Counted from the stretch's first letter, positions 11,139 through 22,719 are shown. The stretch is DNA of 64,000 nt from Sweltsa coloradensis (GCA_024449915.1 JAMZAV010000806.1:1-64000), one strand, 5' to 3'. Notes: generated by a model not told the origin, from the sequence alone. Made by a program: numbers and translations.

Positions 11139-11147
11139 GTAATAATA
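11049..11147 (+). repeat. (TAA)n tail of LINE copy 2
   Basis: About 99 bp of TAA units following the AATAAA-like end of the copy-2 3' untranslated region; its right end is occupied by another LINE tail on the opposite strand. Confidence 0.9.
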
Positions 11148-11460
11148 TTTATTTATTTATTTATTTTTTTTTTTTGGAAGCACATATTTAAATACATGAT
11201 TAGTTCAGTATGGAAACGAGTCCCACAAGCCACACAAGCGGCTTAGCTGTGGGGATAAAAAACATTGACAATTAATAAAAATAACCCAGACTCCAGACTT
11301 TATAATATTGATATAAGTACAAGGGAAAAACAACAAAATACCTAGAACCAAAAAACATACAGAAAACTTGAACAAATAATAATACACTGAAAATGAAACT
11401 TAAAAATACTACGCATCCCACTTACATGCAATGTCTGTTTCATATAACAAAAACACTTTT
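11148..11460 (-). mobile_element. 3' end of another non-LTR element, minus strand, with (AAAT)n tail
   Basis: On the minus strand a ~290-bp non-coding sequence ends in an A run and then (AAAT)n, abutting the (TAA)n of LINE copy 2. A tetranucleotide tail is typical of CR1/L2/RTE-like LINE 3' ends. No coding sequence remains, so the family cannot be named. Confidence 0.4.
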
Positions 11461-11547
11461 AACTCATAATAATAATAAAAATAATAATTATTATTATTTC
11501 TTGCCTTATGCTTGATGCTTGATGACTCGTAAAATATTTGATTTCTC

Positions 11548-11548
<1 letters not shown>

Positions 11549-11597
<49 letters not shown>

Positions 11598-11611
11598 TAA
11601 TAATAATAATA

Positions 11612-11668
<57 letters not shown>

Positions 11669-11671
11669 GAT
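11549..11671 (+). repeat. (TAA)n upstream of LINE copy 3
   Basis: About 120 bp of TAA units with rare changes. LINE copy 3 coding sequence begins immediately after it. A shorter AT-rich TAA/ATA patch lies at 11468-11500. Confidence 0.9.
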
Positions 11672-12409
11672 GATGCATCTAATAAATGGTTACAAGTAGG
11701 CGATTTATTCGGAGAAACAGAGGGATTTTTCATGGCCATACAGGATCAAGTAATTGCTACACAAAATTACAAGACGCACATCATTAAAGACAAGACAATT
11801 CTGGATGATAAATGTAGAAAGTGCCACTTGACCAATGAGACCATAGATCATGTAATATCGGGATGTAAACTTCTAGCCCAGTCAGACTATTTGCACAGAC
11901 ATAATCAAGTTGCCAACAAAATTCACCAACATCTGGCCCAAAAGAGTTCGTTACTGGAGAACATCGTACCGGTACCATACTACAAGTACCAACCTGAAAA
12001 AGTATTAGAAAATTGTGATTGGAAACTTAATTATGATCGGGCTGTTATTACAGATAAGATATTACAGATACAACATAATAGGCCTGATATCATTTTAACG
12101 GATAAATAAAAAAGGCAAACATTTATTATTGATGTAGCAATTCCACTAAGTCAAAATATTGAAACAATGTGGGACAGAAAAGTTAGCCGCTACTTTGACT
12201 TAGGACAAGAAATAAAGAAAATGTGGAAACAAGATCAAGTCACTACAATACCAATTATTGTGTCAGCCACGGCAATTATAATATACAACCTACACAATAG
12301 TTTACACCACCTGGACATTAACAAGAATTTATTCATCAAAATGCAGAAAGCTGTTATAATTTGTACATGCCATATAGTCCGAAAATTCCTCAATGACAAT
12401 GTTTTATAA
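11672..12409 (+). pseudogene. R4/Dong-type LINE, copy 3: CCHC finger and restriction-like endonuclease
   Basis: This is a related but clearly diverged copy: about half of the residues differ from copy 2, yet the blocks align throughout. The CCHC finger lies near 11815-11880, H-N-R-P-D near 12070, and the D-V-A-I-P block near 12130 after a one-frame change at 12105. The C-terminal R-K-F-L-N end is at ~12390. It ends in (TAA)n at 12615-12761. The 5' truncation abuts (TAA)n at 11671. Its divergence shows that the (TAA) preference is old and shared by more than one subfamily. Confidence 0.8.
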
Positions 12410-12614
12410 AACCATTTTATGTTGTATATTTTGTAAAGATTAAGATTAGTTTCTGATTTGAATGTTATGTTGAATACTGTATAGATTTTAGATAAGTTTT
12501 GAATATGAATGTTTTGTTATTATTATAGGCACATGTATTGCTTTACATAGTCCGCAATACATTGCATTTACTTGTACCGGTTTGTACCGAGATGTGGAAA
12601 CATGTGAATGAAAA

Positions 12615-12762
<148 letters not shown>

Positions 12763-12799
12763 GAGTCTTTACTTTCAACTTGGCAAAGCTTAAGGCCAT

Positions 12800-12987
12800 A
12801 AGGCGTTTCTTCTTCCTTTTTAAAGGTTGGCTACTACACTGCTACGGAGTTAGTTCTGTTTCCGTCCATGTCTGTATCATCATGTAGTCAATAAAGTAAA
12901 CTGATTTAAACTTCGAAATCAATCTGTGTTAATCTAACAACAAAACTACCCAATTCCGCTACTATTCTAGCAGGTTATGGAGCCCAG
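12800..12987 (+). mobile_element. Copia LTR fragment with primer-binding site
   Basis: Positions 12800-12972 match, in opposite orientation, the LTR at 21553-21732, including a CAATAAA polyadenylation signal near 12890. The end ...CTAGCA is followed by GGTTATGGAGCCCAG (12973-12987). That closely resembles the initiator-Met-type primer site of Drosophila copia. The 5' part of the LTR is missing, replaced by the LINE (TAA) tail. It may be the 5' LTR of Copia-2 or a separate element. Confidence 0.65.
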
Positions 12988-14754
12988 AGTTTCCAATTGG
13001 GTAATTAAAGGAATGGACTCGGTTTGCATAACAAGCTCCTCAGAAGGTGCCTTGATTCAATTCAAGAACAATACAACAAAATCCAGGTCGCTGAGACTTA
13101 TGGAACCCAAATAATCACGCTTTTACTAAAGCCCTGCACAGCGCGTAGGCCGCCTGTGGTGACGTCACTGCAGGGCTACCTGCTAGGCTGGCTCCAGCCG
13201 AGGAAGGCCTCGCTCAAGCTCGCTGCCGTGCCGTAAGCGGCCGCTTATGGCGAATATCCTAGGGGTGGCATTGCCGCCCTGACACTTCTAATAACCGATT
13301 TTACATGTCGAAAGAACAAGATAAATATCACTGTTTCTGAATACTAACTAAATTAAAGTTTTTATAGTATAACAAAAATGTAACATTTAACACTTTACCA
13401 AACATTGACGTTTCACATGAATCTGTACTCCCGTATTGTCAACTCTCGAACGCAAAAGGCGGCCAAAAGACTCATTCAGATCATGGAAGCTCAGATTTCA
13501 CATTTTCGATGGTTTATTGTTTGCTTTTCTCAATTCCATTAATCGGTAAACACTGCCGTTCGTAGGTGTAATTGATTTACCCCGCAGAGATGGATTTTTT
13601 AATTTCTGGATTAATTTCCATAATATTGTTTGACTTAAGTTAATCAGAGTAATAATATTCTTTCCGAAACACGTGCCGAGTGGGGAGTATAGCTACCACT
13701 CTCCGCCCTCGTGTCGTTTTATCTGTCCAGCAGTGGCGTATGAACCGGGGGTGGGGGTGGGGGGTAACATATTTAACTTTACGTGCATTTTAAAAGTTTT
13801 TAGATCCGAGTGCAGGAAGTTTAGTGTTAGTTTTTGAGGTATACATTTAAGTTATTTCAAAAATGTCTTTATTATTGTGCAAAACTTACTTTTATACAAT
13901 GATGGTTTAGTTGGGCAATAATTTTACATTTTTTTACGCCCAAAAACAACTTAGTGTAATCCTTCATAAACAAAACAAAATCCCTTCTTGCCATTTTTTT
14001 CAGTTAAAAACAGACGAAAAACTTAGTATGGATGGTGTTTTTTATTTTTAAAAACGTTTCCTTTAAAAAAATTTTTGGATGACCTACTAGCTCTGGGGGG
14101 AGGCCAAATGAAATCTGCTTACGTGGCCGTGAACACAGACATGTAACTATTCCACGCGAGTCCTTTTGAGTTATAAAACAAAAAATAGTTTTTTTTAAAT
14201 GTAAATATGTAATTTTTTTTAAATTTAAAACTTGCAATACTTAGGCTTAAAACAAATTGAACTTTGCCACAAAAAACTCCTCAAAAAGGAGTGCTAATAA
14301 CAAAAATCACGTGAAGAAACGATGATCAGCGCTATATAATATAAATACGTATATAGAAACTAAATTCTCTTTTACAAAAAACGGCAAACAAAAGTTTTCG
14401 GACTCCGACCTACACCTGAATGCTCGCTCCGTGCAGGTAGCAAGACCCGAGGCCCGTGCCCACACTGACGTCAAAATTTTCGCGCGGGTTGAAAAGAAGC
14501 CCCATACGACCCACCACTCTAAATGGGAATTTTTTTGAAAATAATTTTTTTCTTATATATGTTAAATTTATTTAAAAGACACTTGTTGGAAACCCGGACA
14601 ATCCCTTTAATTAAATTTAAGTTTTTTTGTTTTTTGGAATCTGAATTGTTTTTCGATGGGGTGGTCAACCCTCCCCCGAATATCGGACCCATATAATCGT
14701 AAGTGGGGCCCAGCTTCATAAAAAATTTTAAATTTTTTTAAAAGGGTTTTAATC
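12988..14754. other. Unassigned interval with a GC-rich patch, between copia LTR and Copia-2 gag
   Basis: No coding sequence is recognised. A GC-rich patch at 13130-13265 contains TGACGTCA and CAGGGCTACCTGCTAGG words. Similar words recur in inverted orientation at 14420-14475 (TGACGTCA and CAGGTAGCAAG). The two patches may be the ends of an insertion of about 1.35 kb that separates LTR and gag, but the similarity is short. The rest is T/A-rich. Confidence 0.3.
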
Positions 14755-14759
14755 CAAAC

Positions 14760-15275
14760 ATTTATGGCAAATAAAACCCGAATGTGGAACCGAAGTTAGA
14801 TGGACTAAGCAATTATTCCACATGAAAGCTAATCATGAAAATGATTCTGAAGGGCATGGATCTGTGGGATTGTGTCGAGAGAGAAATGGGCATGCAAGGT
14901 GACCCAATCCCATTGGACGCAAAGAAAGATCAGAGAGCATTAGCAACCATCTGTTTGAACATCCCAAAGGGGATTGGGCCCTATGCATAGGGGCCCATCC
15001 AGTCTGTGGGGGAAAAAGCGAGGCAGCGTGGAAAAGCCTAGCAAATGCATTTGAAGACTCATGGTCCACAAAGACGACTTGGACTCACGATAAAACGAAT
15101 GAGAATCAACACTTTGATGATTACCCAGGAATGCAAGAATACATCACAGACATAATGGACATTGCTCAAAGGCTTCGTGATATTGGAAAGCCATTAGACG
15201 ATGATCTGTTAGCCACGATAATGCTTGAAGACTTCCGCCTAGATTTGAAACTTTCGAGTTGGGACTCAAGGTAGT
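14760..15275 (+). pseudogene. Copia-2 gag fragment
   Basis: Blocks K-L-D-G-L-S-N-Y-S-T-W-K and L-W-D-C-V-E mark the N-terminus of a copia Gag. They are followed by a D-Q-R-A-L-A-T-I-C-L block and, in another frame near 15125-15230, by M-Q-E-Y-I and D-I-G-K-P-L-D-D blocks. The latter correspond to the Copia-1 Gag at 3600-3800. Several frame changes and stops are present. No intact zinc knuckle was found downstream. Confidence 0.7.
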
Positions 15276-16039
15276 GGTAGAAAAATTTTCCATGATTGTT
15301 TTTAAAAATAAAATTTCCAGTAGCCATTAAGTTTTAAAGAGTGGATCGCAAAAAAGGGAAACAACAGCGTTTGCAACTCGCAAGAGAGGTGGGGGTTGCC
15401 GTTCGTTCAATGAGAGAAGATGTTATCTTGTGATGATCCGGGTTTCCCGAAGCCTCAAAGTCCCCACCTGAAGAAGAAGCCTAGGGGTTACGCACCTGAA
15501 GAAGACACAGGAGTCTACTTTGCAGGGACGCAAACCAAATCAAAAGTGACGGGGACAAGACAAACAGTCGCATTCCAATAAGAATGGACATTTCTAATGC
15601 GCTACACACCAATCTACGGAACCATGGACTGGTTTATAGACCGGGGCTAATGGTCATATGTCCAAGTGGAAAGGGCGGGTGTTGAATTACAGGAGACAGT
15701 GATAACTAACGGTAGCTAATAGGGACACAATTAAAGCTGCGGGCTGGTGATTTATTCAAACTCAAATCATCTGGGGAACTTAAAATTATAAATGAAGTGT
15801 CAATGTTCCTGATTTAAGTGACAATTTATTATCCTTAGGTATGTCCCCTTAAGGAATGGTCGCCTTATTTTTTCCATACAGGTTAAATGTTTCGGGAAAG
15901 GGGGGCTTTGAGTATGATGGTAAGTTTACAAAATCAAAATGCTATAATCTGATGGTTTGTACAAGCTGGATCTCTAAAGTGAGGTTAAAGACCCCGAATT
16001 GCTGAACAACAGGTTAGTGTGCCAGAAAATTTCTCAGCA

Positions 16040-16642
16040 AACTGTTTCTTTTTCTGTAAAACACAAAAAAAAATTAATTTTCAGTAAATTAAAGCACAAA
16101 CAGTCAGCAGGCCATCTAAATGGTAGAAGTATGAACTTGTTGCAAAATGGTATGATAGTTGGCGTTAAATACTCTAATGATACCTGGAAGCATTGTTTGC
16201 CATGTATAAAAGGGAAACAACATAGGGTCCCCTTTAAGAAATCAAGAGCACGAAGAGATCAAGAAAAACTAGAGCTTATTCATGCTGATCTGTGTGGCCC
16301 AATGAGTGAGCGAGCATGGGATGGTTCAAAGTATTTTTTTGTGTTGGTAGATGATTTCAGAAGAAAAAAAAATGTGTGTATTTTTCACAATCAAAAGATG
16401 AAACCAAGGCCAAATTTGCAGAATGTAAGGCAATGTTTGAAAATGATACTAAATTAAAAACTCAGACTGTTAGAACTGACGGGAGGACAGAATTTCTCAA
16501 TCAAGAAATGCGTAGTTTACTGACTGATGCTGGAATTAAGTATCAAGTCACAGAAGCAGCAGAATGGAGTTGCGGAGAGAACCAATTGAAATCTAGTAGA
16601 AATAGGGAGGACGCTTTTGCAAGACTCTGGTTTAGGTGCTAA
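16040..16642 (+). pseudogene. Copia-2 pre-integrase and integrase core
   Basis: Contains C-L-P-C-I-K-G-K (zinc-binding C-x2-C of the pre-integrase domain, ~16195). H-A-D-L-C-G-P-M follows with the first catalytic Asp (~16280), then a V-L-V-D-D block. After a frameshift near 16370 comes V-R-T-D with the second Asp (~16475). The third block (N-G-V-A-E-R in the family) is corrupted at ~16575, so the catalytic Glu cannot be confirmed. The frame ends at 16642. Confidence 0.75.
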
Positions 16643-16859
16643 GTATTGGGTAGAAGTCACTAGGACTGCGGCTTACCTTTAAAATAGATCCCCTAGTACA
16701 GCAGTCATAGGGATGACACCTGAGGAGGCCTGGACAGGTGAGAAACCCGATCTCAGTCATTTGAGAACTTTTGGGGTTTGCAAAAGTTATAGTCAGTTCC
16801 TAAAGAAATTAGGAAAAAGTGGGTTTCTAAAAGTAAATACTGTTTGTAGGGTACTGCAC

Positions 16860-18218
16860 TGAAACAAAAGGTTATAGATGTGTTGATCCTCAAAATCCCA
16901 GAAGAGTTTTTAGGGCTAGAGATGTTATATTCCTTGAAGATACTCAGGAAGTTGGCATTAAGTCGGAAATCCCTAAGAATGGGGTCGAGCCAAGTGTAGG
17001 CCTAGTAATGTGTAATGAGGTAGTTCAGGATAATGAGGTTATGTCAGTATCTAGTGAGGGATCAGGTAATAATGAAATCGGTCAAAGTGAATACTCCGAG
17101 CTGGAAACCGAGTCTGAAAGTGAGGAATCTCATGGCGTAGATTTAGATGCAGGCCTAGGCCTAGAGAGAAATGAGCCAAATGTGGGAGCTAGACGCACTA
17201 AAAGGGTTCGTAAACCTACACAGTTCCCAGATTTTTTTGTGTATAATGTCTTTGAGTCACAGACAGAATTAGGCGAACCAGAAACAGAAACAAAAACAGA
17301 GGGAAGTGGAAAAAAGCTATGGAAGACGAGCTTAAATCGTTGTCTGCCAACGGTGTATGGGAGTTAGTGCATAGACCTGAAGGTGCTCATGTAATTAAAA
17401 GCAAAAAAGTTTTTAAAATAAAACGAGGCCCCGATGGCGCTGTAGAACGTTATAAAGCAAGGTTAGTAGCTAAGGGTTTTTCACAAATAGAGGGCTTAGA
17501 CTATAAAGAGACTTTCTCACCGGTGGTGAGATATTCAACAATCCGAATGCTTTTGGGTGTTGCTTTAAATTTAAATTTAGATATTGATCACCTGGATGTC
17601 AGCACAGCCTTTCAGCATGGGGAGTTGGAAGAAGTGGTTTATATGGAAGTTCCAGAGGGACTAAACATTCAGGGGGAGAAGGTGTGTTTGTTGAAAAAGG
17701 CTTTGTATGGACTAAAACAAGCCTCTAGGGCTTGGAACACAAAGATACATAATATTTTGATCAAGTTGGGCTTTAGTAGGTCCAATCTTGAGCCATGTGT
17801 GGATTTTAAGAATAATGAGGGCATAATAATCGCTGCTCTGTATGTTGATGATTTCATTGCGTTTTCAAATAACCCTTCTTACAAGACCGAACTGAAAACA
17901 TGTTTAGCAAGGGAATTTAAAATTAGATACCTTGGGGAACTAAAACATTGTTTGGGAATGGAATTTCAGAGGGATAAGGTGACTGGTGAAATCAGAGTAA
18001 ACCAGAAACAGTACATTCAAAATGTTCTAGAACGTTTCAATATGTCCGATTGTAATCCTGTATCAACCCCTCTAGACCCCAGTATGAAGTTAGAGGTTTC
18101 AACTTCTGAAACCAATGTTGATGTTCCTTATCAGCACCTTATTGGATGCCTCATGTATCTAGCTGTATACACAAGGCCCGACATAGCTTTTGTAGCTAGC
18201 TATTTGAGCCAGTTTAGT
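16860..18218 (+). pseudogene. Copia-2 linker and reverse transcriptase (N-terminal part)
   Basis: The acidic linker (16990-17170) is rich in Ser/Glu and ends in the K-R-V-R-K-P-T block typical of copia elements before reverse transcriptase. From 17319 a long open frame gives, in order, K-S-K-K-V-F-K, A-R-L-V-A-K-G-F, S-P-V-V-R, L-D-V-S-T-A-F, P-E-G-L, L-K-K-A-L-Y-G-L-K-Q-A, catalytic Y-V-D-D-F (~17840), and L-K-H-C-L-G-M. It stops 301 codons later only because of the hAT-like insert at 18219. A one-base frame change near 17320 separates linker and polymerase. This is the best preserved part of Copia-2. Confidence 0.85.
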
Positions 18219-19158
18219 CAGTGATATTGTATTCGTAATTTTAGTTTTGGGTATACACTCTTTCCAAGCAAATATACATGCTTTCGTACAATGGGGGTCT
18301 GGGGGGAGGCCCCCCGGCTAATACGGGTCTGGGGCGCACAGCCCCAGATTTTGTGTGTTTTAAACACTGCAATTGGTGGCTTTTAAGCGTTTTGAAGGTG
18401 CTATTATCATAGCCAATATAACTTATATAATTATGAAATCATGTGACAGCAGTACGTTTTAAACTTACTTTAATTTATAAATCAATTTAAACTTAGCTGG
18501 TGTTACATTCATGAAGTTCAGAGCTGTGTGCCCACGGATTTATTACGAATTACTTCCATTTGGATCAGATTACCAATGAAAACTTTGTTAGTGAATATTA
18601 TAATAACATATACCTATTAGGCCAAATATCCAACATAATTTATTTTGTTGTGTTTTTTTCAGGAGATTTAGATTGGGAAACAAAAAGGAGAAATCTAAAT
18701 TGATGTTTATTTACTGTATTTTAAGGTTTACGATGATAATAAGGCATTCTTAATTGATACATTTAAATGTTATATTTGTGTGATTAGAACCTACGGGATT
18801 GAGAATTTTTACTGAACTGTTAGTATTAAACACTTCAAAATCTTCCACAAAGACTCTTTTTGCGTGTCCTTAGAAGGAACTGAACTCTTTTGATTGTTCA
18901 CCATTAGCCCTTCGGTGGTTTAACATGGGATTCCGATAGGCAAAAGGGGGCCCATTCCTGTTGATGAAAATCAAATTTGATATATTGGATGGTGATGATA
19001 TGATTGCATAATTATTTTATTATTTTGCTCTTTGGAGGGCTTAACTTATGATAAGGTACAGCGTATACCCTGCATATTTTTTTTAGGTATACAAGGGGGA
19101 CAATATTTGTTTTTGGGTATACGCCGTATACTCGCGTTTACCCCCCAATACACCACTG
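18219..19158. mobile_element. hAT-like non-autonomous element (940 bp) in Copia-2
   Basis: Ends are CAGTGATATTG on the left and CAATACACCACTG on the right, giving a short CAGTGRTGTATTG-like inverted repeat. It is flanked by AGTTTAGT (18211-18218) and AGTTTAAT (19159-19166), an 8-bp target duplication with one change. Removing the element and one flank copy restores the conserved copia reverse transcriptase frame. No transposase is encoded. The CAGTG ends and 8-bp duplication are hallmarks of hAT elements. Confidence 0.8.
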
Positions 19159-19323
19159 AGTTTAATGTAGTTCATTCCGATGATCACTGGAAAGCAGCAA
19201 AAAGGGTGTTACCTTCAAGGGACCAAAGATTATCATTTGTCATTTAAACCCACTGGGAATAAAATCCATGGTTATGTTGATGCTGATTTTGCTAATGATG
19301 TATTTGATAGAAAATCATACACT
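19159..19323 (+). pseudogene. Copia-2 end of reverse transcriptase / connection
   Basis: Continuation of the copia frame after the hAT-like insert: an H-W-K-A-A-K-R-V-L block, a one-base frame change, then G-Y-V-D-A-D-F-A with the D-A-D that begins the RNase H region, and D-R-K-S-Y-T at the LINE insertion point. Confidence 0.8.
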
Positions 19324-20677
19324 TTTATTTTATTTATTTATTTATTTAACGTCTATCCTAATCAGTTATAAAAACTGATTTACAAAGGAGGACAACTAAA
19401 TAAATCTAAGAACATAGATGCAGGGCAAAAACAATGAAAATACATTTAAGTAAATATTTGAAATAGTAATATTACAACAATGCATTAAATACTCAAAAAA
19501 ATTTGATAACAAATAAAAAGGATATTGAATGCAATTTATGAAAGAAACGAATAGAAAAAAAAGGGGGGGGGGAATGAAAAGAAAAGAAAAAAGAAAAGAA
19601 AAAAAAAAATAAAAGAAAAAAAAAATAAAAGGGAAAAGGGAAAAAAAAAAAGAAAGAAAGTTAGAAAGAAAAGAAAAAAAGAAGAAAAAAAAAAAAATTA
19701 AAAAAAAAACGAAAAGAAAAAAACTGATTTATTAGACGATCCCACTCAAACAATATGAGGTTGCCAAAAATCAGGAACAGCAAATCAGGGAGTAATCAAT
19801 CTTTCGCGGAAGAACCACCGAACGCGAATCTTCATTCTTGTGTTCAACCATCATTCTTGTGTTCAAATCTTGATAACAATTTAGTGCAAAAGATCTTGAC
19901 TCTAATATATAATTATATCAGAATATAATTATTTAAAATTGTTCAAGTCAAAAACTGATCACAGCAATGATACAGGACACATAACTCAAGTTGCAAGTTC
20001 CACCAGTGGGCGGCAACCAGACAATCTAGGCAGAAAAATATCAATTGAAAATACATTGAATACATCAAAATCAAAGCAATAATGAACAAACAAAGAGAAC
20101 AGCAAAATCATAAATAAAAACATATGAAGATAAATTAACATAACATAAACACAGAGACAATGCCCCACAAATAAATAGTAAAAATCAATTCTCTTTGTTT
20201 TTTCGATTTATTATCATTGCTTCAATTTTACTTTTAAATTGTACTATTCCTAGCTCAGTAAACTGGCTTCTAATATCATAAGAAATTGAATTCCAAAAGG
20301 ATACTCCTCTGTACAAGAATGACTTTCTTAATGATTCAGAAATTAATTTAGGAACTATCAAAGAGTTCATTAGAATAGAATTTCTATCACGATCAACAAA
20401 TTGAAAAATATTGGGTGAAATACCTAAATACATACCTTTCAATATTTTGAATGTATTTACCAGTACGCTATATTTCATTCTTTCCTCAATCGTGAAGCAT
20501 TCAGATTGTAAATCTTGGCTCATAGGAATTGAATCAAATAGATGGTCAATTCTCTTCTGAAGTACAACATATTCGGTAGAAGGTCTTACTGCCCAAACCA
20601 CTAAACAATAATCAATAATAGAGTGAATATAAGAATCTACAAGTAACCTCAACATTCTCTCTGTTACAAACCTCTTC
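19324..20677 (-). mobile_element. 5'-truncated non-LTR retrotransposon inserted in Copia-2
   Basis: The insert lies on the minus strand. Its 3' end at 19324 is an (AAAT)n tail. Its 5' truncation at 20677 lies inside the polymerase gene. Flanks ACACT (19319-19323) and ACACT (20678-20682) form a 5-bp target duplication. The interval 19540-19720 is a long purine-rich (GAAA) tract within the 3' untranslated region. The copia frame resumes cleanly at 20678. Confidence 0.75.
20188..20677 (-). pseudogene. C-terminal part of a non-LTR reverse transcriptase protein
   Basis: An open minus-strand stretch of about 160 codons carries the region after the catalytic domain of jockey/CR1/L2-type polymerases. 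It shows R-M-L-R-L-L-V-D-S-Y-I-H, I-D-Y-C-L-V-V-W and L-Q-K-R blocks, then a conserved F-Y-R-G-V-S-F-W-N-S-like block near the end. Only the C-terminus is present and the natural stop near 20188 is intact. The exact clade is not resolved. Confidence 0.65.
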
Positions 20678-21163
20678 ACACTGGTTTTGTTTTTATGCTT
20701 GGTGGTGGAGTTGGACCAGTATCCTGGGAAAGTAAAAAGCAAAGAATTGTAACAAAGCACAGCACAGAGGCTGAATATGTTGCAGTTTCAGAAGCAGGAG
20801 ACAAGGCTTTTTATTTGAAAAATTTACCCGAAGAACTGTTTGGAAAATCTGATTCTATTGTTCTGTTTAATGATAATCAAAGTTCACAGAAAATAGCAAT
20901 GAACACAGGAGCTGGTGGTAGAACCAAGTACATAGATGTAAGATATCATTGGATTAGACAGTACATTGAACCAAATAAATTGCACTTAAATCTATCTTGT
21001 ATTTTGTATTTCAAATACCAAATTTCAAGTATCTGTATCTAGTATTTCAAATACTTCAAATGTGAATCATGTTAGTTCTGAAGAAATGGTAGCCGATGTG
21101 TTGACCAAAGGTTTGGGAAAAATCAAACACAATAAGTGTGTTGAAGGACTTGGTTTGATCTAG
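20678..21163 (+). pseudogene. Copia-2 RNase H and C-terminus
   Basis: Starts G-F-V-F-M-L-G-G directly after the LINE target duplication. It then shows V-S-W-E-S-K-K-Q, S-T-E-A-E-Y-V-A (catalytic Glu) and N-D-N-Q-S (Asp), and ends V-A-D-V-L-T-K-G-L, the usual copia C-terminus. A short GTATTTCAAATAC duplication at ~21000-21060 breaks the frame near the end. No polypurine tract or 3' LTR follows on the plus strand; Helentron-like sequence begins at 21207. Confidence 0.8.
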
Positions 21164-21206
21164 TGAATTTAAGTTTTTTACCAATCTCTTGAGTATTACT
21201 ATATTA

Positions 21207-21552
21207 CTAGGAAAACGCTTAAGTCCCGCCGCGTTGATGGATGAGCTTTTTTGTAAATTTTTAGTTTGCGTAGGACCACTTTTCCTTTGCAAGTGCTTTG
21301 TGAATGCATTGTGGGTGATTGTTGTCAAGTTTCTATTGTTACTTGTTAATTGTTATTATAAACCTAAAAAACTCATATTAAAACCATTATTCTATGGATT
21401 CTGGCTAACTTTTTCAACTTTTGCTTTCAAAAAGCAATACATCACCATAACCTTAATGTCCATGTACAATATGAACGTTGTAGCCCCACCCGTTTGGTCA
21501 GAATCGGTCCAAATGTCACGAAAATATCGCACTAAAAATCGAAAAAAATCGC
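21207..21552 (-). mobile_element. Helentron-like partial copy (CTAG end)
   Basis: Begins CTAGGAAAACGC with the GATGAGC block 36 bp inside, then runs into one ~180-bp internal repeat and stops at a copia LTR fragment. The GATGAGC end is missing. It is inverted relative to the CTAG end of the copy at 21788-22719, so the two outer ends are mirror images. Confidence 0.6.
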
Positions 21553-21745
21553 TGATTGCACTGATTGATTTCGATGTTTAAATCAGTTTACTTTATTGAC
21601 TACATGATTGATACAGACATGGGCGGAAACGGAACTAACTCCGTAGCAGTGAAGCCAACCTTTATAAAGGAAGAAGAAGATTAACGTTATTGATATCGCT
21701 CTCGTAAGCCAAAGATTATACACACCACAACACTCCCCCTTAATC
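21553..21745 (-). mobile_element. Copia LTR with polypurine tract, minus strand
   Basis: On the minus strand AAGATTAAGGGGGAG (polypurine tract, 21733-21747) is followed by TGTTGTGG, an LTR start, and 180 bp matching the LTR at 12800-12972, including the AATAAAG signal. It is a 3' LTR of a minus-strand copia element whose interior is gone. The LTR end is cut by the Helentron-like copy at 21552. Confidence 0.65.
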
Positions 21746-21787
21746 TTGACTGACACAAGAACAAGAACAAAAAAAAAACTTTATTAG

Positions 21788-22719
21788 TTGGATGAGCGAA
21801 GCGAAGACTTCAATTTCACTGACCCCCAAAAAATTTAGCTCGGGTGATTTTTTTGTTTTTTTGTTTTCTGTCTCTTTGTTAACTCTCTACCAGGCAAACA
21901 GCATATGCGATCTTGATGAAAATTTGAGAGGACCTTCGAAATCTCTGAACTTAGAGGTGTATTGTTTTTTGGTACAATCGAAAAAATATTTCTCATGAAT
22001 ATCGTACTTTTACGATTTTTTTCGATTTTAAGTGCGATATTTTCGTCACATTTGGGTCGATTCTGACCAAACGGGTGGGGCTACAACGTTCATATTTTAA
22101 ATGAACCTTAGGATTATGGTGATGTAGTACCTTTTGAAACAAAAAGCTGAAAAAGTTAGCTAAACCCATATAAATAAAGGTTTTAATATGAGTTTTTCGA
22201 TTTTTAGTTCGATATTTGGCGTCACATTTGGGCCGATTGTGACCAAACGGGTGGGGCTACAACGTTCATATTTCACATGGACATTAAGGTTATGGTGATG
22301 TAGTACCTTTTGAAAGAAAAAGTTGAAAAAGTTAGTTAGAATTTATAGAAATAAAGGTTTTAATATGAGTTTTTTTATTTAAGTGCGATATTTTCGTCAC
22401 ATTTAGGCCGATTTTGACCAAACGGGTGGGGCAACAACGTTCATATTTCACATGGACATTACGGTTATGGTGATGTAGTACCTTGTGAAAGAAAAAGTTG
22501 CAAAAGTTGATAAAGTTGTCCAGAATGCATAGAAATAAAGGTTTTAAAATATGTGTTTTGAGGTTTATAATAACAACTAACAAGAAACAATAGAAACTTG
22601 ACAACAGTCACCTACAATGCATTCACAAAGCACTTGCAAAGGAAAAGTGGACCCACGCAAACTAAAAACTTACAAAAACGCTCATCCATCAACGCGGCGG
22701 GACTTTAGCGTTTTCCTAG
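21788..22719 (+). mobile_element. Helentron-like full copy with three internal repeats
   Basis: Starts TTGGATGAGCG. It contains three ~180-bp tandem repeats (near 22030, 22195 and 22375) that match those of the copy at 1833. It ends with an AACGC/GCGTT-type stem and TTTTCCTAG, followed by T. The ends are the same as in other copies while the repeat number differs (three here, two at 1833). Confidence 0.65.

Larger units (their letters stand above)
8143..11147 (+). mobile_element. R4/Dong-type LINE, copy 2 (longest) with (TAA)n tail
   Basis: Starts abruptly after (TAA)n at 8142 within coding sequence upstream of the reverse transcriptase and ends in (TAA)n at 11049-11147. It covers reverse transcriptase, a CCHC finger and a restriction-like endonuclease, the domain order of the R2/R4/NeSL group. 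The TAA target matches what is known for Dong, which inserts in TAA repeats. The 5' end of the protein is missing. Confidence 0.8.
14755..21163 (+). mobile_element. Copia-2, decayed Ty1/copia retrotransposon with nested inserts
   Basis: Gag (14760-15275), pre-integrase and integrase (16040-16642), linker and reverse transcriptase (16860-18218, resumed 19159-19323) and RNase H (20678-21163) follow the Ty1/copia order. A hAT-like element (18219-19158) and a minus-strand LINE tail (19324-20677) interrupt it. A G-rich patch with GGGGCCCAG at ~14700 may be its primer site. Positions 15276-16040 are degraded beyond recognition. Integrase and RNase H blocks resemble those of Copia-1, so the two belong to one broad lineage. 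Confidence 0.85.

Noticed and set aside
13125..14475. Complete inverted-repeat transposon between TGACGTCA-containing GC-rich patches
   Set aside because: The shared words are short and the order only partly mirrored; boundaries and target duplication could not be defined.
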